Shown here: piece by piece, positions 24,464 to 36,099 of the stretch
How positions within the stretch are numbered: position 1 is the stretch's first letter
How the letters are laid out: every line of letters starts with the position of its first letter
From: Thalassia testudinum
Lineage: Eukaryota > Streptophyta > Magnoliopsida > Alismatales > Hydrocharitaceae
DNA: 64,000 nt
Direction: 5' to 3'
NCBI GenBank assembly: GCA_037157565.1
Contig: JAZHRO010000019.1
Span: 60,138,501 to 60,202,500, forward strand
Translations under genes and position numbers: made by a program
Notes under the pieces: generated by a model
Databases searched by the model: none
The model's input: the letters and a program-made list of their open reading frames with translations, nothing else
What the model was told of the DNA's origin: nothing

Positions 24464-25146
24464 TGTTTAATCGGAAAACGTACGCAAATGGGATTGGATT
24501 TTGAAAAATCCATCGTCATAGTATGATTTGCAAAGAAATCCGTCAACAGATAAATTTATACAGAAACTCTAAAAATTCCAAGTCGAACACAGGGAGGCGG
24601 ACGCTTGATTAAAAAAATACACGTTTGTTTTGTTTGTCATGAAATAGATTAGCTGGTCAAAAACTAGCTATCTATTTAACAAATAATAAATAGAAGAGAG
24701 AAAGAGGATATTATAAATAAAGATAAAAGAGAGGTAGAATAAAAATGGATTTCATCATTAAATGCTGTTCATTATACTAATCATTATAACTAGAAAGCAG
24801 GAAATCTACTCTAGAAAGACGTAAAGAGAATGGAGAGAGAAGAATCCTCCTCGACGATTGCTTGGAGGACGAGCCGGACAGAGCAACACTTGAAAGATGG
24901 AGGTCGAAGCGGGAAGAAAAACGAAGCGGGAAGAATCGGGGGTGAGGCAGGATGTTGTCGTCATGGGATCCACTTCCCGAATGGAGTGAGAGGACAACCG
25001 TGGGATTCTCCACGAAGGAAGGAGAAGGTGGAAAAATTCTAATTTTAACTCTAATGAAGCATCCCAGGTTTGGGACAAGCTCTTAGAGCTTTGGAGGGGG
25101 TGAAAGAAGTAAGTAAGGGATGAAGAAAGTGTGGGGGTCATAGGGC

Positions 25147-25154
25147 CTTTTATA
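25147..25154 (-). promoter_or_regulatory. TATA box of solo LTR C
   Basis: The minus strand reads CACCTATAAAAGGCCC. Equivalent boxes are at 33045-33036, 53184-53175 and 61983-61974 in the other family LTRs. Confidence 0.55.
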
Positions 25155-25574
25155 GGTGAAGATTGGAGGGGGTACAAAGGTCATTTCACTTTAAAAATTA
25201 ATTTTAGGGTCCTTAGTGATGGATTTAGTAACGGATTTATCCGTTACTAAAGGCCTGAACATGGGCAACATGCGTTCCCCGGCCGTGCCTCTTCTTCCTT
25301 TGATTTCAACCCATGCAACGCTCATCCACGATCTCACGATCTCAACCGTCCATCTCGCATCCAATGGCTCAGATCGCATCGTGCTTGCGACTTCGTCTTC
25401 TCTTCCTCAACGCTTAAAGCCCACAATCTCACGATCTCAGCCGTCCAATCGTGAGATCGGATGACTTAAGTTGTTCATCGCGCACCTACTTTAGGCGTTA
25501 GCACATGATGTGGATGAATCAGGGCCGTCCACACGTCGGGCGACCCTGACTCAAATTGGATTTGCACTCAAGAT

Positions 25575-25640
25575 GTGCGCTGCGGGGATTCGATCCCGCG
25601 ACCTCACGTACGGAAGGATGTTATCCACTACACTACGCAC
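25575..25640 (-). ncRNA. tRNA-like segment in solo LTR C
   Basis: On the minus strand an A-box match TAGTGTAGTGG (25635-25625) and a B-box match GGATCGAATCC (25596-25586) lie 28 bases apart. The outer bases GTGCG (25640-25636) pair with CGCAC (25579-25575) as an acceptor-like stem, and GCGGG pairs with CCCGC as a T-arm with one extra loop base. The anticodon arm is imperfect (CCTT with GAGG, loop near CGTACG), so this is tRNA-derived or tRNA-like rather than a working tRNA. It sits in U3, upstream of the TATA box, on the element's sense strand. Confidence 0.55.
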
Positions 25641-25823
25641 GTGGATAGACAAGAAGAGAATTACTATACCATTTAATGATGACCATTGGATCTTGATTCG
25701 ACGGTTGAGATTAGATGTGGAATTCTTCTCACATGAGATGTGGCTTGAGGGAGGCAACCTGATCAACTCTCAGCCGTTGGATAGAATATAAGGCAGTGAG
25801 GGATTTGGAGGGTCTGAATGGCA

Positions 25824-25831
25824 CCACGTGG
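25824..25831. promoter_or_regulatory. G-box palindrome in solo LTR C
   Basis: CCACGTGG lies in a context GGCACCACGTGGCATCATCT. The same block occurs at 33743-33750, 53893-53900 and 62533-62540. Confidence 0.6.
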
Positions 25832-26291
25832 CATCATCTGGACCGTCCATCTTCTATGAGTTGTAGATGGTTCCATGGATGTCGGATTATATTGATTTTT
25901 ACGCCATTAGACTGCGATCGTCTATCTGACCCCATTTGTGCAGTCGGATTTGTCATCTGAAGTGTTGATTGACACCATCTTCGCCCTTGATCTCTGACCT
26001 TCCTCGAATTATATTTGATGCTACGGAAGTCCGATTAGGGTGATTTTGGAGTTGTTGAACTCTGATCATCACCCTGATCAAATTCGTATGGTTGGATCTT
26101 TGATCCATGGCCTCAATTGAATATCGCCCTATTACCTGACAACAAAAAGGGAAAATTAACCTAAAATTTACACGACCTAACCTAAATTCAAGATGATACA
26201 TGTTATGCAATATTTATAATGTATGATGCAACTATGATACTAAGAACATGCATAAATAGACATTTTAGGATATTCAGATGCATACGCATCA

Positions 26292-26920
26292 ACTAGTGTC
26301 CAAATGAAGGAGGAAAAGGTCCCATGAAGTCGATGCCCCAAATGTCAAAAATTTTGACGGAAAGTATTGGGTTTAGGGGCATCATATCTCTCTTAGCCAT
26401 GTTCTCGAGTGTCTGCCATCGGGTGCACAACTTTGAGAATTCCTTGGCATCCTTAAATAATGATGGCCAATAAAATCCAGATTGCAAGATTCTTGCTGCT
26501 GTCTTTTTCCTGTAAAAGTGTCCACCACACATAGATGTATGGTAGAACTCAAGTATACTATGGAACTCAATTTCCAGGATGCATCGACGAATAATCTGGT
26601 CTGTGTCGATGCGGTACAGCTCGGGATCATCCTAAAAATAATATTTGGCCTCAGACACAAGTCTGTCCCATTATTGTTTGGTCCAATCCTAGGCGATTTG
26701 ACTATCGGCCAAATAATTGACGATATCCGCAAACCAGGGGGTTTGGATACTCAAGATTGTAAGGATAGTCTCATCCAAAAAAGTAATAGAGATCGGGATA
26801 TCCGGATGAGGAGAATCAATTAAGATTCTCGAGAGGTGATCCACCACTACATTTGTGCCCCAACTTTATCCCTAATTTCAAGATCGAATTCTTGAAGTAA
26901 CAGAATCCAGCGAATAAGCT
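26292..26920 (-). pseudogene. ATH3 integrase, N-terminal part
   Basis: The minus strand encodes a RNase H-to-integrase linker (ILTILSIQTPWFADIVNYLA), then the zinc-binding region MCGGHFYRKKTAARILQS and FSKLCTRWQTLENMAKRDMM. It then runs to the start of the catalytic core, [10 protein letters not shown], where the first catalytic Asp is present. The usual CTRCQ of the HHCC zinc finger reads CTRWQ here, so one zinc ligand is lost. Four stops interrupt 26880-26560. Solo LTR C cuts the frame at 26291. Confidence 0.87.
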
Positions 26921-28110
26921 AGGGCTTGGCATCCATTTTGGCCAAGAGATGTTTCAAGGCCGAGTGGTCGGTATAAATGATTACATGAGAACCTAAGAGA
27001 TAAGCCCTGAATTTTTCTAAAGCGAAAACTGTAGCTAGCAATTCTTTTTCAGTAACGGTGTAGTTCCTTTGGGCCTCGTCCAGAGTCTTGCTAGCATAGT
27101 AAATCACAGAGGACTTTTTCTTAATCTTCTGACCCAAGACAGCCCCGACGGCATAATCAGATGCGTCAGCCATAATCTCAAATGGGGCTGTCCAGACTTG
27201 TGGTTGCAACACCGGGGCACAGGTGACTACCATTTTTAATAAATCAAATGCCTTACCGCATGATTCATCAAACTCGAACGGCATGTCTTTGTCCAGAAGG
27301 TTACTCAAGGGTTGAGCAACCTTCGGGAAGTCCTTGATGAATCTTCTATAAAAACCCACATGTCCAAGGAAAGAGAGGACCTATTTCACGGATGTGGGTG
27401 GAGGAAGTCTAGAGATAGCATCCACCTTAGCCTTATCAACCTCAATACCCCGGTTAGAAATCACATGACCCAAGACAATGCCTTCCCGAGTCATAAAATG
27501 GCTCTTTTCCCAGCTATGGATCAGCCATGTCTTGATGCATCTCTGGAGGATCAATTCCAGGTTAGTTAGGCAGGACTCAAAAGAATCTCCGAAAATGGAG
27601 AAATCATCCATGAACACCTCAAGACAATCTCCCACCAAGTCAGAAAAGATGGCCAGCATGCATCTTTGAAAAGTCATGGGTTCATTGCAAAGCTCGAACG
27701 GCATTCTACGGAATGCAAAGGTTCCATAGGGACACATGAAAGTTATCTTTTCCTGGTCTTCAGGATCGATAGGGACTTGGTTATATCCTGAATAACCATC
27801 CAGGAAGCAAAAGTATCTTTACTTAGCTAACCTTTCAAGGATTTAATCGATGAATGGAAAGGGAAAGTGATCCTTTTTGGTGGCTGTGTTCAACTTCCTA
27901 TAGTCAATACAGACTCTCCAAGTAGAAGCTGAACGAGTGGTGAAGGTTCCTCCTTTCTCGTTAGTCGTAATGGTTATTCCCGCCTTCTTGGGTATAATCT
28001 GAACGGGGCTAACCCACAGACTATCCTAGATTGGGTATATAATTCTAGCATCGAGCCACTTGATTATCTCCTTCTTGACCACTTCTCGCATATACGGGTT
28101 TAGTCTCCTT
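26919..28110 (-). pseudogene. ATH3 reverse transcriptase and RNase H
   Basis: One minus-strand frame with isolated stops carries VRIDYRKLN-type fingers (near 27890), TFMCPYGTFAFRRMPF and the catalytic VFMDDFSIFGDSF (about 27617-27588). GIVLGHVISNRGIEVDKAKV and FLGHVGFYRRFIKDF follow. RNase H has IMADASDYAVGAVLGQK, YYASKTLDEAQRNYTVTEKELL and IYTDHSALKHLLAK. Stops are at about 28030, 27840, 27820, 27380 and 26918. It is better preserved than ATH1 and the closest to intact in the window. Confidence 0.9.
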
Positions 28111-29463
28111 TGCATTTCGCTAGAAGGGCGGGATTCATCTTCCATGAAAATATGATGATTACAATAAGATGGCTTGATCCCCTAAGGTCGTGGATGGTCC
28201 AACCAATTGCCTCCTTATTGTTCTTAAGGACCTTAATCGACCTCAATTCTTGCTCCTTAGTTAAATCAGCACTAATAATCACAGGGAGCATGTTCTCAGG
28301 TCCTAGGAACTTGTATTTCAAATTTTTAAGCAATGGTTTCAATTCAAGCTCAGGTGGGTTTAGTATAGAAGGTAGGGAGGATGCTGATGAAGATTTATCA
28401 GGACGATCTAGTGGAAGAGGTTGGGAATGAACAAAATCAACAGCCTTTTCGGGATGTGGCAGGTCAGCCATGGAAGGTTGTGGGTTGGGTTCACTAAAGC
28501 TGGTGGAGTCCTCGAGTGCACTGATCATCATACAAGTCTCAAAATCATGATCCTCGAGCTCCTCAATGAATCCACAATCCTCAAATCCTCTTATCGCTTT
28601 AAAAATATCAAGAGTTAGCTTCCTGGCCCCAAAGGTGATCTCCATACTACTGCTCTCACAGTTATGCTGGCCTTGGCGGTAGCTAGGAATGGGTGCCCCA
28701 GAATGATGGGCGTGTTCCTCAAATCGTTAGGTACATCCATGTCAAGGACCAAGAAGTCTACAGGAAAATAGAAATCCTTGACCTTGACGATTACATCCAG
28801 AATAACGCCCCTCGGTGTGGTGACCGAACTGTTTGCTAATTGTAGCGTTACTGAGGTTGGCCTAAGTTCGCCTAACCTAAACCTCTCGTAAAGAGAAGTC
28901 TGGATTAGGTTGATGGATGCACCTAGATCCAATAGTGCCATATCAAAAGTGTATTCCCTAATAATGCATGAAATCAAGGGGGCACCAGGATCTTTCTTCT
29001 TTTGAGGAAGGTAATGCAAGATGATAGAACTTGTTTGCTCAGAGAGAATCACCTTCCTTGGAGTGGGTTCTCTCGGCTTACTCTTTTAGGTACATAGTTC
29101 TTTTAGAAATTTAGCATAAGCCGGGATGTGCATAGTAGCATCGAGGAGCAGAATATTGATCTCTACACTCTTGGATAAATTTAGGAGCTCATCGTTGCTA
29201 TCTAAGGTTTTCTTCTTCTTGGTTTTCAATAGGGCTTCAGGGAACAAGATGTGAGTGGTATTTTCAATTTTCGGTCCCTGGGCCTTATTGTCTTCTTCAA
29301 TCTCCTCCTTCTCTCTCTCAAGCTCCCTAGGGTTTTGGCTTCTAGAAGGTAATTCAGGATTCTGGGTCTGCTTTCCACTTTTCAAGGTGATGGAGTTTAC
29401 AGAGGCATATGGGTTCGGGTCTTGAGGTGGGTTAGTGAAGATTGGAGGGCCTCGATTGGTCAT
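28100..29463 (-). pseudogene. ATH3 gag-pol linker and aspartic protease
   Basis: The minus strand from 29463 encodes a Lys/Glu-rich linker (LEREKEEIEEDNKAQG), IPAYAKFLKELCT, then DPGAPLISCIIRE and the protease motif LLDLGASINLIQTSLYERF (about 28930). FYFPVDFLVLDMDVP and IILGHPFLATAK follow. After a frameshift near 28645 comes MEITFGARKLTLDIFKAI and the linker to reverse transcriptase (LKYKFLGPENMLPVIISA). One stop at about 29085 and the frameshift break the polyprotein. The active-site residues look intact. Confidence 0.88.
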
Positions 29464-30930
29464 GTAACCAGAAGAAGAAGAAGAGGGACCCTACTCAACC
29501 ACCTAAGCATGTGCGAGTGGGTCCCTTTGATTCCCGTATCCTTGGGCTCTATTGCCCTAATTTTGCACGTTGCATGGGCTAGGTACGGGTTGGGATGGTA
29601 GAGATTCGGGTTGTCGGGTGTTGGCAATTAACCTAGATTGCAAGTTATCCAATGTTGTCTTCATTTGCTGCATCAGCTGAAGCATGGACCCTTGCATTTC
29701 TACCATCTACTGGTTTAAATCAGCCTGCCCTGCAGATTGTTAAGCATTCCAAGATGGCTGAGTAACCGGTCTCGGGGGCAACTGGGTGTATACTTGACCT
29801 TGATCCATAGGTCTTTGAGATGCATAGTTGCTGGGTCATGTTTGGGTCTGTTGCCCCTGAATTTTCCAGGAGAAGTTAGGGTGGTTCCTCCAACCTGAGT
29901 TATAAGTATTGGAATACGGGTTGGACCTAGCATTCTCCTGCACTGCATATGCATCCTTATAGGACGAGGATGGAGAGAAGGAAGGATCAGAAAAATTAGG
30001 ATCAAAGGCCCAAGTTTGGAACCCATAAGGTTCCGAGAAATCCTGGCAAATAGGTTAAGCCAATTCAAGTTGGTTCACAAACTCCTGCCTCGTGGGAGCT
30101 CGTGCGGAATGAAATCCTGAATTCTGGGATTGAGTGGGTGTAGAAGTGTTTCCCAAATTCCCAGACATCCATTCTTCCATTCTTTTAGCAACCAAGTCCA
30201 TCTTATCAAGCTTATTACAAATCAATTCCATGTCAAATGAATGAGAATCCTGGATCTCATTAGCATTTGACCTAGGTTGATGGGACCGGTTGAAAGCATC
30301 CATGGAGACATGATTACTTGAGTTCTCACTCATTTCCTCTGACAGGTCGTATGCACTATTTGCATCCTTGTTGAGGAAATTACCTCAGTAGGCGGCGTCC
30401 ATGTGATTACGGAGTTGTTTAACCAGCCCGTGATAGAAAATCTTCACGAGTTGCCATTTCAGCACCTCGTGGTGTGGACACTTCCTCAAAAGTTCATGGA
30501 ATCACTCCTAGGCACCATGAAATGGTTCCCCTGGCTGCTAGGCGAAAGTCGTAATCACTCGTCGCAAGGCATTGGTCAATCCGATTGGGAAGAATTTCTT
30601 TAGGAAAGCCGACTTAAGAGCAACCCATGTTTCTATTGGCCTTCCGATGGTACGGTACCAATGTGTGGCCTCATCCCTAAGAGAGTGGGGAAAGAGCCTC
30701 ATGATCATTTGCTCTTCGTTCACATTCCTTACTCTGGTGGTCTGAACCAAAGTGGTCAGATCCTCTAGGTGCTGGAATGGGTCCTCTGAGCCAAGCCCAT
30801 GGAAATGCTTAATCAAACTTAAGACTTGGGGCTTGATTTCTATGTCTCCGGTGGGAATCATGACGCTAGGACGTTCCCCATAGTTTGAAGGATCATAGAA
30901 ATCCTTCAAGGGTCGAGTGCTCTAACCATT
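29464..30930 (-). pseudogene. ATH3 gag
   Basis: The N-terminal capsid-like domain (retrotransposon gag family) lies at 30909-30538 on the minus strand: GDIEIKPQVLSLIKHFHGL, QHLEDLTTLVQTTRVRNV and MRLFPHSLRDEATHWYRTIG. The linker MDLVAKRMEEWMSGNLG (30200) and a Pro/Gln/Asn-rich tail follow, including YNSGWRNHPNFSWK, which matches ATH1 gag. Gag would form the particle that packages element RNA. Multiple frameshifts and stops are present (for example near 30540, 30055 and 29715). Confidence 0.88.
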
Positions 30931-32348
30931 CATTCGTTGGAACCATTGCTGCATCTGTTGCAATTCTTCCAACTACCTCTAAATCAGCTCTTGCTGGTTT
31001 GAGGGCAGGGGAGGTGGTTGTTGATCAACCATGGGATCTGCTTGTCTATAGCTCAACCACTGCCCCTGGGAATGGTCTAAAGGTCCTTCCAATCTAGGGT
31101 TCAATGACCTCCTTCCAAGCATACATTGGAAGGAAGTCAGAAGGATGGGGAAAAGACGGAACCCTGCAACACAAAAAATACAAGCTTGTCCTTAGGTTGG
31201 GTAGCTTAAAGGTCTACAGACTCTCAGAATCCATCCTAAGATTATGGACGATTTACTCTACTTATATCCAGGGAATCCAACCAGTTAGAAGGAGGGACTG
31301 GGGAGAAGGTTCTTCCTTTGGCTTGCACCTCTGGTTCCTAGTATACCCCCCAGCCGCGGTCGTTTGATGCTACTCCCCTAGCTAGACATCAGATTGACTA
31401 GTATAAGCAAGTTAATCATGAACAATCTCAATCTGGGCCCCGAAGAGCGAATCAGTCCTTATGGCCAATGTCTAATCAATTTTAGTTAGGCTTGGGATAT
31501 TTAGTACTTTCGGAATGTAATGGGCTCTTAATGGGTTGTGCCCTTAATGATTTGTTTGAGAATGTGTGTATGTGCACAACCAAAATGTTTTCAAGCAAGA
31601 TTATTAAGGATGAGATGAAATTTAGGGTTTGAATCTTGCTTAGTAGCTTTTAGGATTCAAATATCAGGTATATTCAACAAAGTTTTGAAAGCACGAGTTC
31701 AAGTGTTTGAATCTTGAAAGTATGGAGTGCCTGGCTTGACCTAAATATTGAATCCTATAGGGTAGCTACAAAATGAATCTCTTTTAAATTAGGTGGTGCG
31801 GCCCAAACAATTCAATCAATCGACCCAAATGCACCACCGATTATGACACACAGAAAGGTGATTAACCTAATATGATTTCTACTCCTTTATGTGCTGAATT
31901 GGTGTACCAATTCCATAGGTCGGAATCTCAGTTGAGTAGATGAAAATCAAGTCAGGTTATGTGCCTTAAATGTTGGTGTATAAAGTGTATATATTGATTC
32001 ATCCCACAGAAAGTATCTTTTTATTTTATTTTTTATAAAATGCAAGGGTGAGATGAGTAGAGGTGGCAAACAAGTCAACCAAAGTCTATCCTAGGGTTTA
32101 TGCAAGCACCTAAGTAGATTTGGTCTTGGTTATGAGTGTGGCAAAATGAAACTAGTGGGGGGGATGTAGGGGACACTTACAAAGTACTCTACCTGCACTT
32201 TACTCTGGTCAATCGCACTTGGATCTCCATGCTAGGGTACCTACAAGACAATAGATCAGAGATAAGCGGGGTTAGTAATATGTAAATGCAGAGAAGCATA
32301 GAAAATAAGAAAATAAATTCCGTTGCTTCCCCAGTAATGGTGCCAAAA
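30931..32348 (-). other. ATH3 5' leader and primer binding site
   Basis: The stretch between gag and the 5' LTR has no supported gene. Directly next to the LTR the minus strand reads TTTTGGCACCATTACTGGGG, then AAGCAACGG (32348-32320). This resembles the TGGCGCCGTTGCCGGGGA type of tRNA primer site of plant gypsy elements, with several substitutions. Confidence 0.65.
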
Positions 32349-34062
32349 TGATGGACGTGTTACGTGTGGTAGAAATCAGGGTTTGGAGGAACCCGTCATT
32401 GTATTCGCAAAACTCGTTATCAAATACAATTTTACCGAAACGACAAGGGAGTCCCAGGTCGAACACAGGGAGGCAATGTTTACTTTGTTTGAAATCTACA
32501 CTTTGTTTTGTTTCTTTTGGTGTTTTGTTAAATTTTTTTTTATTTTTATAAAGGATGCAAACAAGATGGATCACAATATAGATGGAATCAAATATGCTAT
32601 ATTGCACAAATGTTTATTACAATAATCTACGAAAGCATAAAAGAGAGAGAGGTGAGAAGGAATCTCCTAAATCGGCTGTTCGGTGAGATGAAGGCGCTTG
32701 GCGGAAGCTTGGACGAAGGAGTTGAGGAGCGGGACGATGGAGGTGAGATGCAGGAGGACGTCAGGTAGAGGAATGCTTCACCGAGGCTCTGGAATGGAGG
32801 TGAAAAGGTGGAAGCAATCTGCTTCCGGAATGGAGTTAGGGGGATGGCTCCAAGGCAACCTATGAAGGTGATGGGATGAGGGACGAATATTTAGTGGGAT
32901 AAAGGAATGCTACACTAATAGGAGACCTTTGGAGCTTGAGAGTAAGCTCTAATGGAGCTTTGGTAGGCTACTAGAGCTTAAAAGTAGGCGGGAGTAGAGT
33001 AGGTAGAGATGAAGAGGAATGAGGGGTGTAGGGGTGTTTATATAGTGGTGGAATGGAGGTGGTTTGTGCACACGAGCCTTTAGTGACATTTAATACATCG
33101 CTAAAGACCTGCCAAAGACGTTGCTAAAGCATTCACGTGCCTTGGCTGGCGCTTGGAAGCTTGGCTGCAGCTGGCGTTGGGCGTAGCGATCGTCGGCCAT
33201 TGGAACAGGCATGGACGGCTGTGATAATGAGAGGAGAATGTGCACTAGCCCATGTTTGAAATCTGCACCGTTGGTGCGTGCATTGGCAATCGTCAGATGA
33301 TGCATCGCATGACTGAGACTTGCCTGCAGATCGCTTGCGCCTTGATTTGAATCACGTGCCTCACGCGATTGTGAGGAACGGACGGCGGGCGCAGCTCCTA
33401 GTCGTCTTAAATGCATGCCCCAGACGGCGGGCGTGCGATCTGGTGTGCGTCCTCGCGTTGGTGGGCAACGTCAGATCGAGCGTGAAGAGTCTCAACTGCT
33501 CAATCAAGATCGAGTGGCCCTATTTCATTCGATGTTGTAGCGGGCGTAGTGGATTGTGGCTCAAACTCGCACTTGCGATTTGCGAGCGCTCGTCTTTACC
33601 GTTGCGCCAAAGCAGCGCTTTGTCGAGTGGAGGGCGGTGCAGTCGCGTGTGCCTTGATCGTTGGATGAAGATCCAATGATCAAGGTGCATCCTTGCTTAA
33701 GGCTGGGAGCGATGGCTCAAGTGGGGGGCAGCCTAGATGGTGCCACGTGGCACCATCTGAGCAGTTCGTCTTCATCTTCTTGTAGAGGGTGCTATGGAGC
33801 TCTGATCAAGGTGATTTTTGCATTGATGGACTACGATCGTTGCTCCGGATTCATCTGTATGGTTGGATTCTTCATCCAAAGCTCGTAAAGATGTCACAGT
33901 ATCTCCTGGTCATGTAAAATGGAAGAATTAATGTACATAATACACAACTATCCTAAATGCCATTCAATGGATGTTATGCAGTATTTATAATATGATATGT
34001 AATGCTAAGCTTAGGAACTATCATAAATAAGCATTTTATCATGAATTCATGGGTGTTTATCA
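32349..34062 (-). repeat. ATH3 5' LTR
   Basis: It starts TGATGGACGTG next to the primer site and ends GTGTTTATCA. On the minus strand U3 holds the G-box (33743-33750), a tRNA-like segment (33609-33558) and a TATATAAA box (33045-33036). It pairs with the truncated copy at 21234-22320. Many TG and CA dinucleotides stand where solo LTR F has CG, suggesting long-term methylation decay. Confidence 0.87.
33558..33609 (-). ncRNA. tRNA-like segment in the ATH3 5' LTR (degenerate)
   Basis: The A-box match TGGCGCAACGG (33609-33599) and B-box match GAGTTTGAGCC (33568-33558) are 30 bases apart on the minus strand, at the same place in U3 as in LTR C. The B-box C-to-T change fits CpG decay of GGTTCGAGCC. 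Stems are largely lost. Confidence 0.4.
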
Positions 34063-35240
34063 CCAACTAAGATCTGGACCTTACCAGTTTTAGCCTCAGT
34101 CTGCCGCGAAGGTTTCTAAGTTCCATAGAAACTATCCAAAGGTTTGTTGAATTTAGAGGTTAAAGCACCCGTGCTTATAACATGGTTAGTCTAGGTTCAG
34201 CTTGCAGTGCATTTTTATAAGAGAGAGGGATAGAAGAATTTTTTCATTTTTGGAGAGCTTTCTCTCTCTTTTTCTTGATTATTTCTAGCTTTGGATTGGC
34301 TCAAAAACACGATTTATATCGGATTCCTTGTTCTCACCATCAATCCTCGTAGCGTCTCTGGCAATCGATGCTTCGAGATAGAACCGCCCATAGCAACTCC
34401 TAGAACCCTAGCTTTCGACACTTCGGGATAGTGCCGCCCATGGCATTCTGTAGCTAAATTCAGGCCCTGGCGATCGACATTTCAGGATAATCCCGCCCAT
34501 GGCACTTGAATCAGCACATGATGCTTACATGCCCCTGGTAGGATATTTAGATATCCTAAGAGACAAGCACGGAGGAGACGGTATTTTATTGTGCATCTTC
34601 GAGGGGAATTTCCTGCCACTCCGTGCTGGGAACTTGTCCAAATCAACTTGTGTTGATAAGCCACTTCTAATCTAGGTAGCTTTTTTAGAACAGAATAAAT
34701 GTTTTTGCATGATTTTCATTATTAAGCACACTGAACCAGACTGTGTGTGGATTAGGGTGCTTATGTTACCGAGTCCTGCAAACCAGAGGTTAGTTAACGA
34801 GGTCGAATAATCCTTAAGCCTTAGACCTAATACATAAGCTTCGCATTTTCCTTAATCTCTTGAGGATTATCCAGATCTTAATGGATACTTGAATGTTTAA
34901 GCCCTAAAATAAGCCTAAGATCAGCACTTATACTAATCTCTTTGTCTCTCTTGTTATTCTAGGACTTAAATTTTTTTCTTTTGATTTGGTCTAGAACTTA
35001 AGTAGATTCCATAATCATTTACTAATGACTATCCTTTTTGTTTCAAATTGTAGCTCCTTTTTGACATTTTGAATTGCCTCATCTTTTCCTCCTTAAGAAT
35101 GATATGCAATTAATCTTACAAAATTTCCTCCCCTTTCCATTTTTTTTTCTTTTTCTTTTTTTTTTGATTTTTTTGAATGAGTATTTTCTTTTTGTGAGAA
35201 CCCTTCAAAAACTTGAATTTTTATGTGTTTGCACTTTAAC
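34063..35240 (-). other. ATH2 noncoding 3' region
   Basis: No gene is seen. Between 34260 and 34510 a unit with a TCGA-CACTTC(A/G)GGATA-GCCGCCCATGGCA pattern recurs about three times. The rest is AT-rich with pyrimidine runs (35110-35170). Confidence 0.5.
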
Positions 35241-35273
35241 ACCCCCCATACCTAAGTTTTGCAATGTCCTCAT
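35241..35273 (-). promoter_or_regulatory. Internal GAGGACATTGC and purine-tract motif of ATH2
   Basis: The minus strand reads CAATGAGGACATTGCAAAAC and then TTAGGTATGGGGGGTGT. It is retained although the element has no pol. Confidence 0.7.
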
Positions 35274-36099
35274 TGTAAACCGAAGGGTATGAAATCAGCT
35301 TAGGTTCAAGGATTGGAACAGGGTCAATGGGTGGTTGACTAGGTCAGGATGACTGTTGCGGACGATTTCAAGCTTTGATACGAATACCAAAGGTGGAGTC
35401 GGCTGTTCTAAAATTGAACTCAGAGTGCAGTAGATGTGAAGCTCAAAAGGATAATTAGAAGGATCTCAGGTTTTTGGAATGACGGGTTGCCTCCCGTTAA
35501 GCGCTAAATTCATTTCCTTCAGTTGAGCAGAAAGTGATCATGGATAAGGAGTGGTCAATTCAGAGGAGTTCTGTAGAACAAGCACCTTAATCAAAAGCCT
35601 GGTTGGTGCAACTAGGTGCTTGTTCAGATCAACAGGCTAATGGTGCAGCCAAAACCCAATCAATCTGGTGGGTTGATGGATTCGAATTAGTAGATGTGGT
35701 GCCCATCAGATGTTTTGTGACTCAAAAAGATATGGTAGTGTGAATCGTGGGTTTGGCTGAATTGGATCAGCTTGGTTAGAGTAGGGATCCTCAAAAGAGA
35801 ACTGATTTGTGGAGGATGTGAGATCCCTACAAGAGTGATCAGAGAAGGATAGGGTGTGATTTGTATTCTGATCAATGTTCGAATCCTGATCAAAAGATGG
35901 GGGAGAATCATATGTGACTGGATCATCGAGAGGAGAATCAGAGTAGAAATTGATTCCGGTGATGGGTCGAGTTGGGATTGGATTTGAGACGGTTCTGTTT
36001 GTAATGTAGAAGAGGTGGTTTCTTTCAAATCAATGACCTCAGTGTCAGAATCAAAGGATGGGTTGTAGTTGCTGAGGTCGAAACATGTTTGGAGTCATT

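Larger units (their letters stand above)
24464..26291 (-). mobile_element. Solo LTR C (ATH3 family) inside the ATH3 integrase
   Basis: The ends TGTTTAATCGG and ATACGCATCA are flanked by ACTGG (24459-24463) and ACTAG (26292-26296), a five-base duplication with one change. Removing the block restores the integrase context, which matches ATH4 near 56395. It shares the family landmark TCGAACACAGGGAGGCG (24582-24602 region), a TATAAAAG box, a G-box and a tRNA-like segment with the LTRs of ATH3 and ATH4 and with solo LTR F. No internal sequence remains. Confidence 0.87.
21234..34062 (-). mobile_element. ATH3: Athila-type gypsy retrotransposon with gag-pol, inserted in ATH2
   Basis: On the minus strand the order is 5' LTR (34062-32349), primer site (32348-32320), gag, protease, reverse transcriptase, RNase H, integrase (30930 to about 23640, broken by solo LTR C), a noncoding 3' region and a truncated 3' LTR (22320-21234). 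The flanks 21229-21233 (GAAAC) and 34063-34067 (CCAAC) are only a weak target-duplication match, so the exact outer edge may be off by a few bases. The LTR copies differ at roughly 8% over the first 330 bases by eye. Confidence 0.85.

Noticed and set aside
25575..25640. Functional tRNA gene
   Set aside because: The anticodon loop and stem are imperfect, the T-loop has an extra base, and no oligo-T terminator follows at once, so I call it tRNA-like only.
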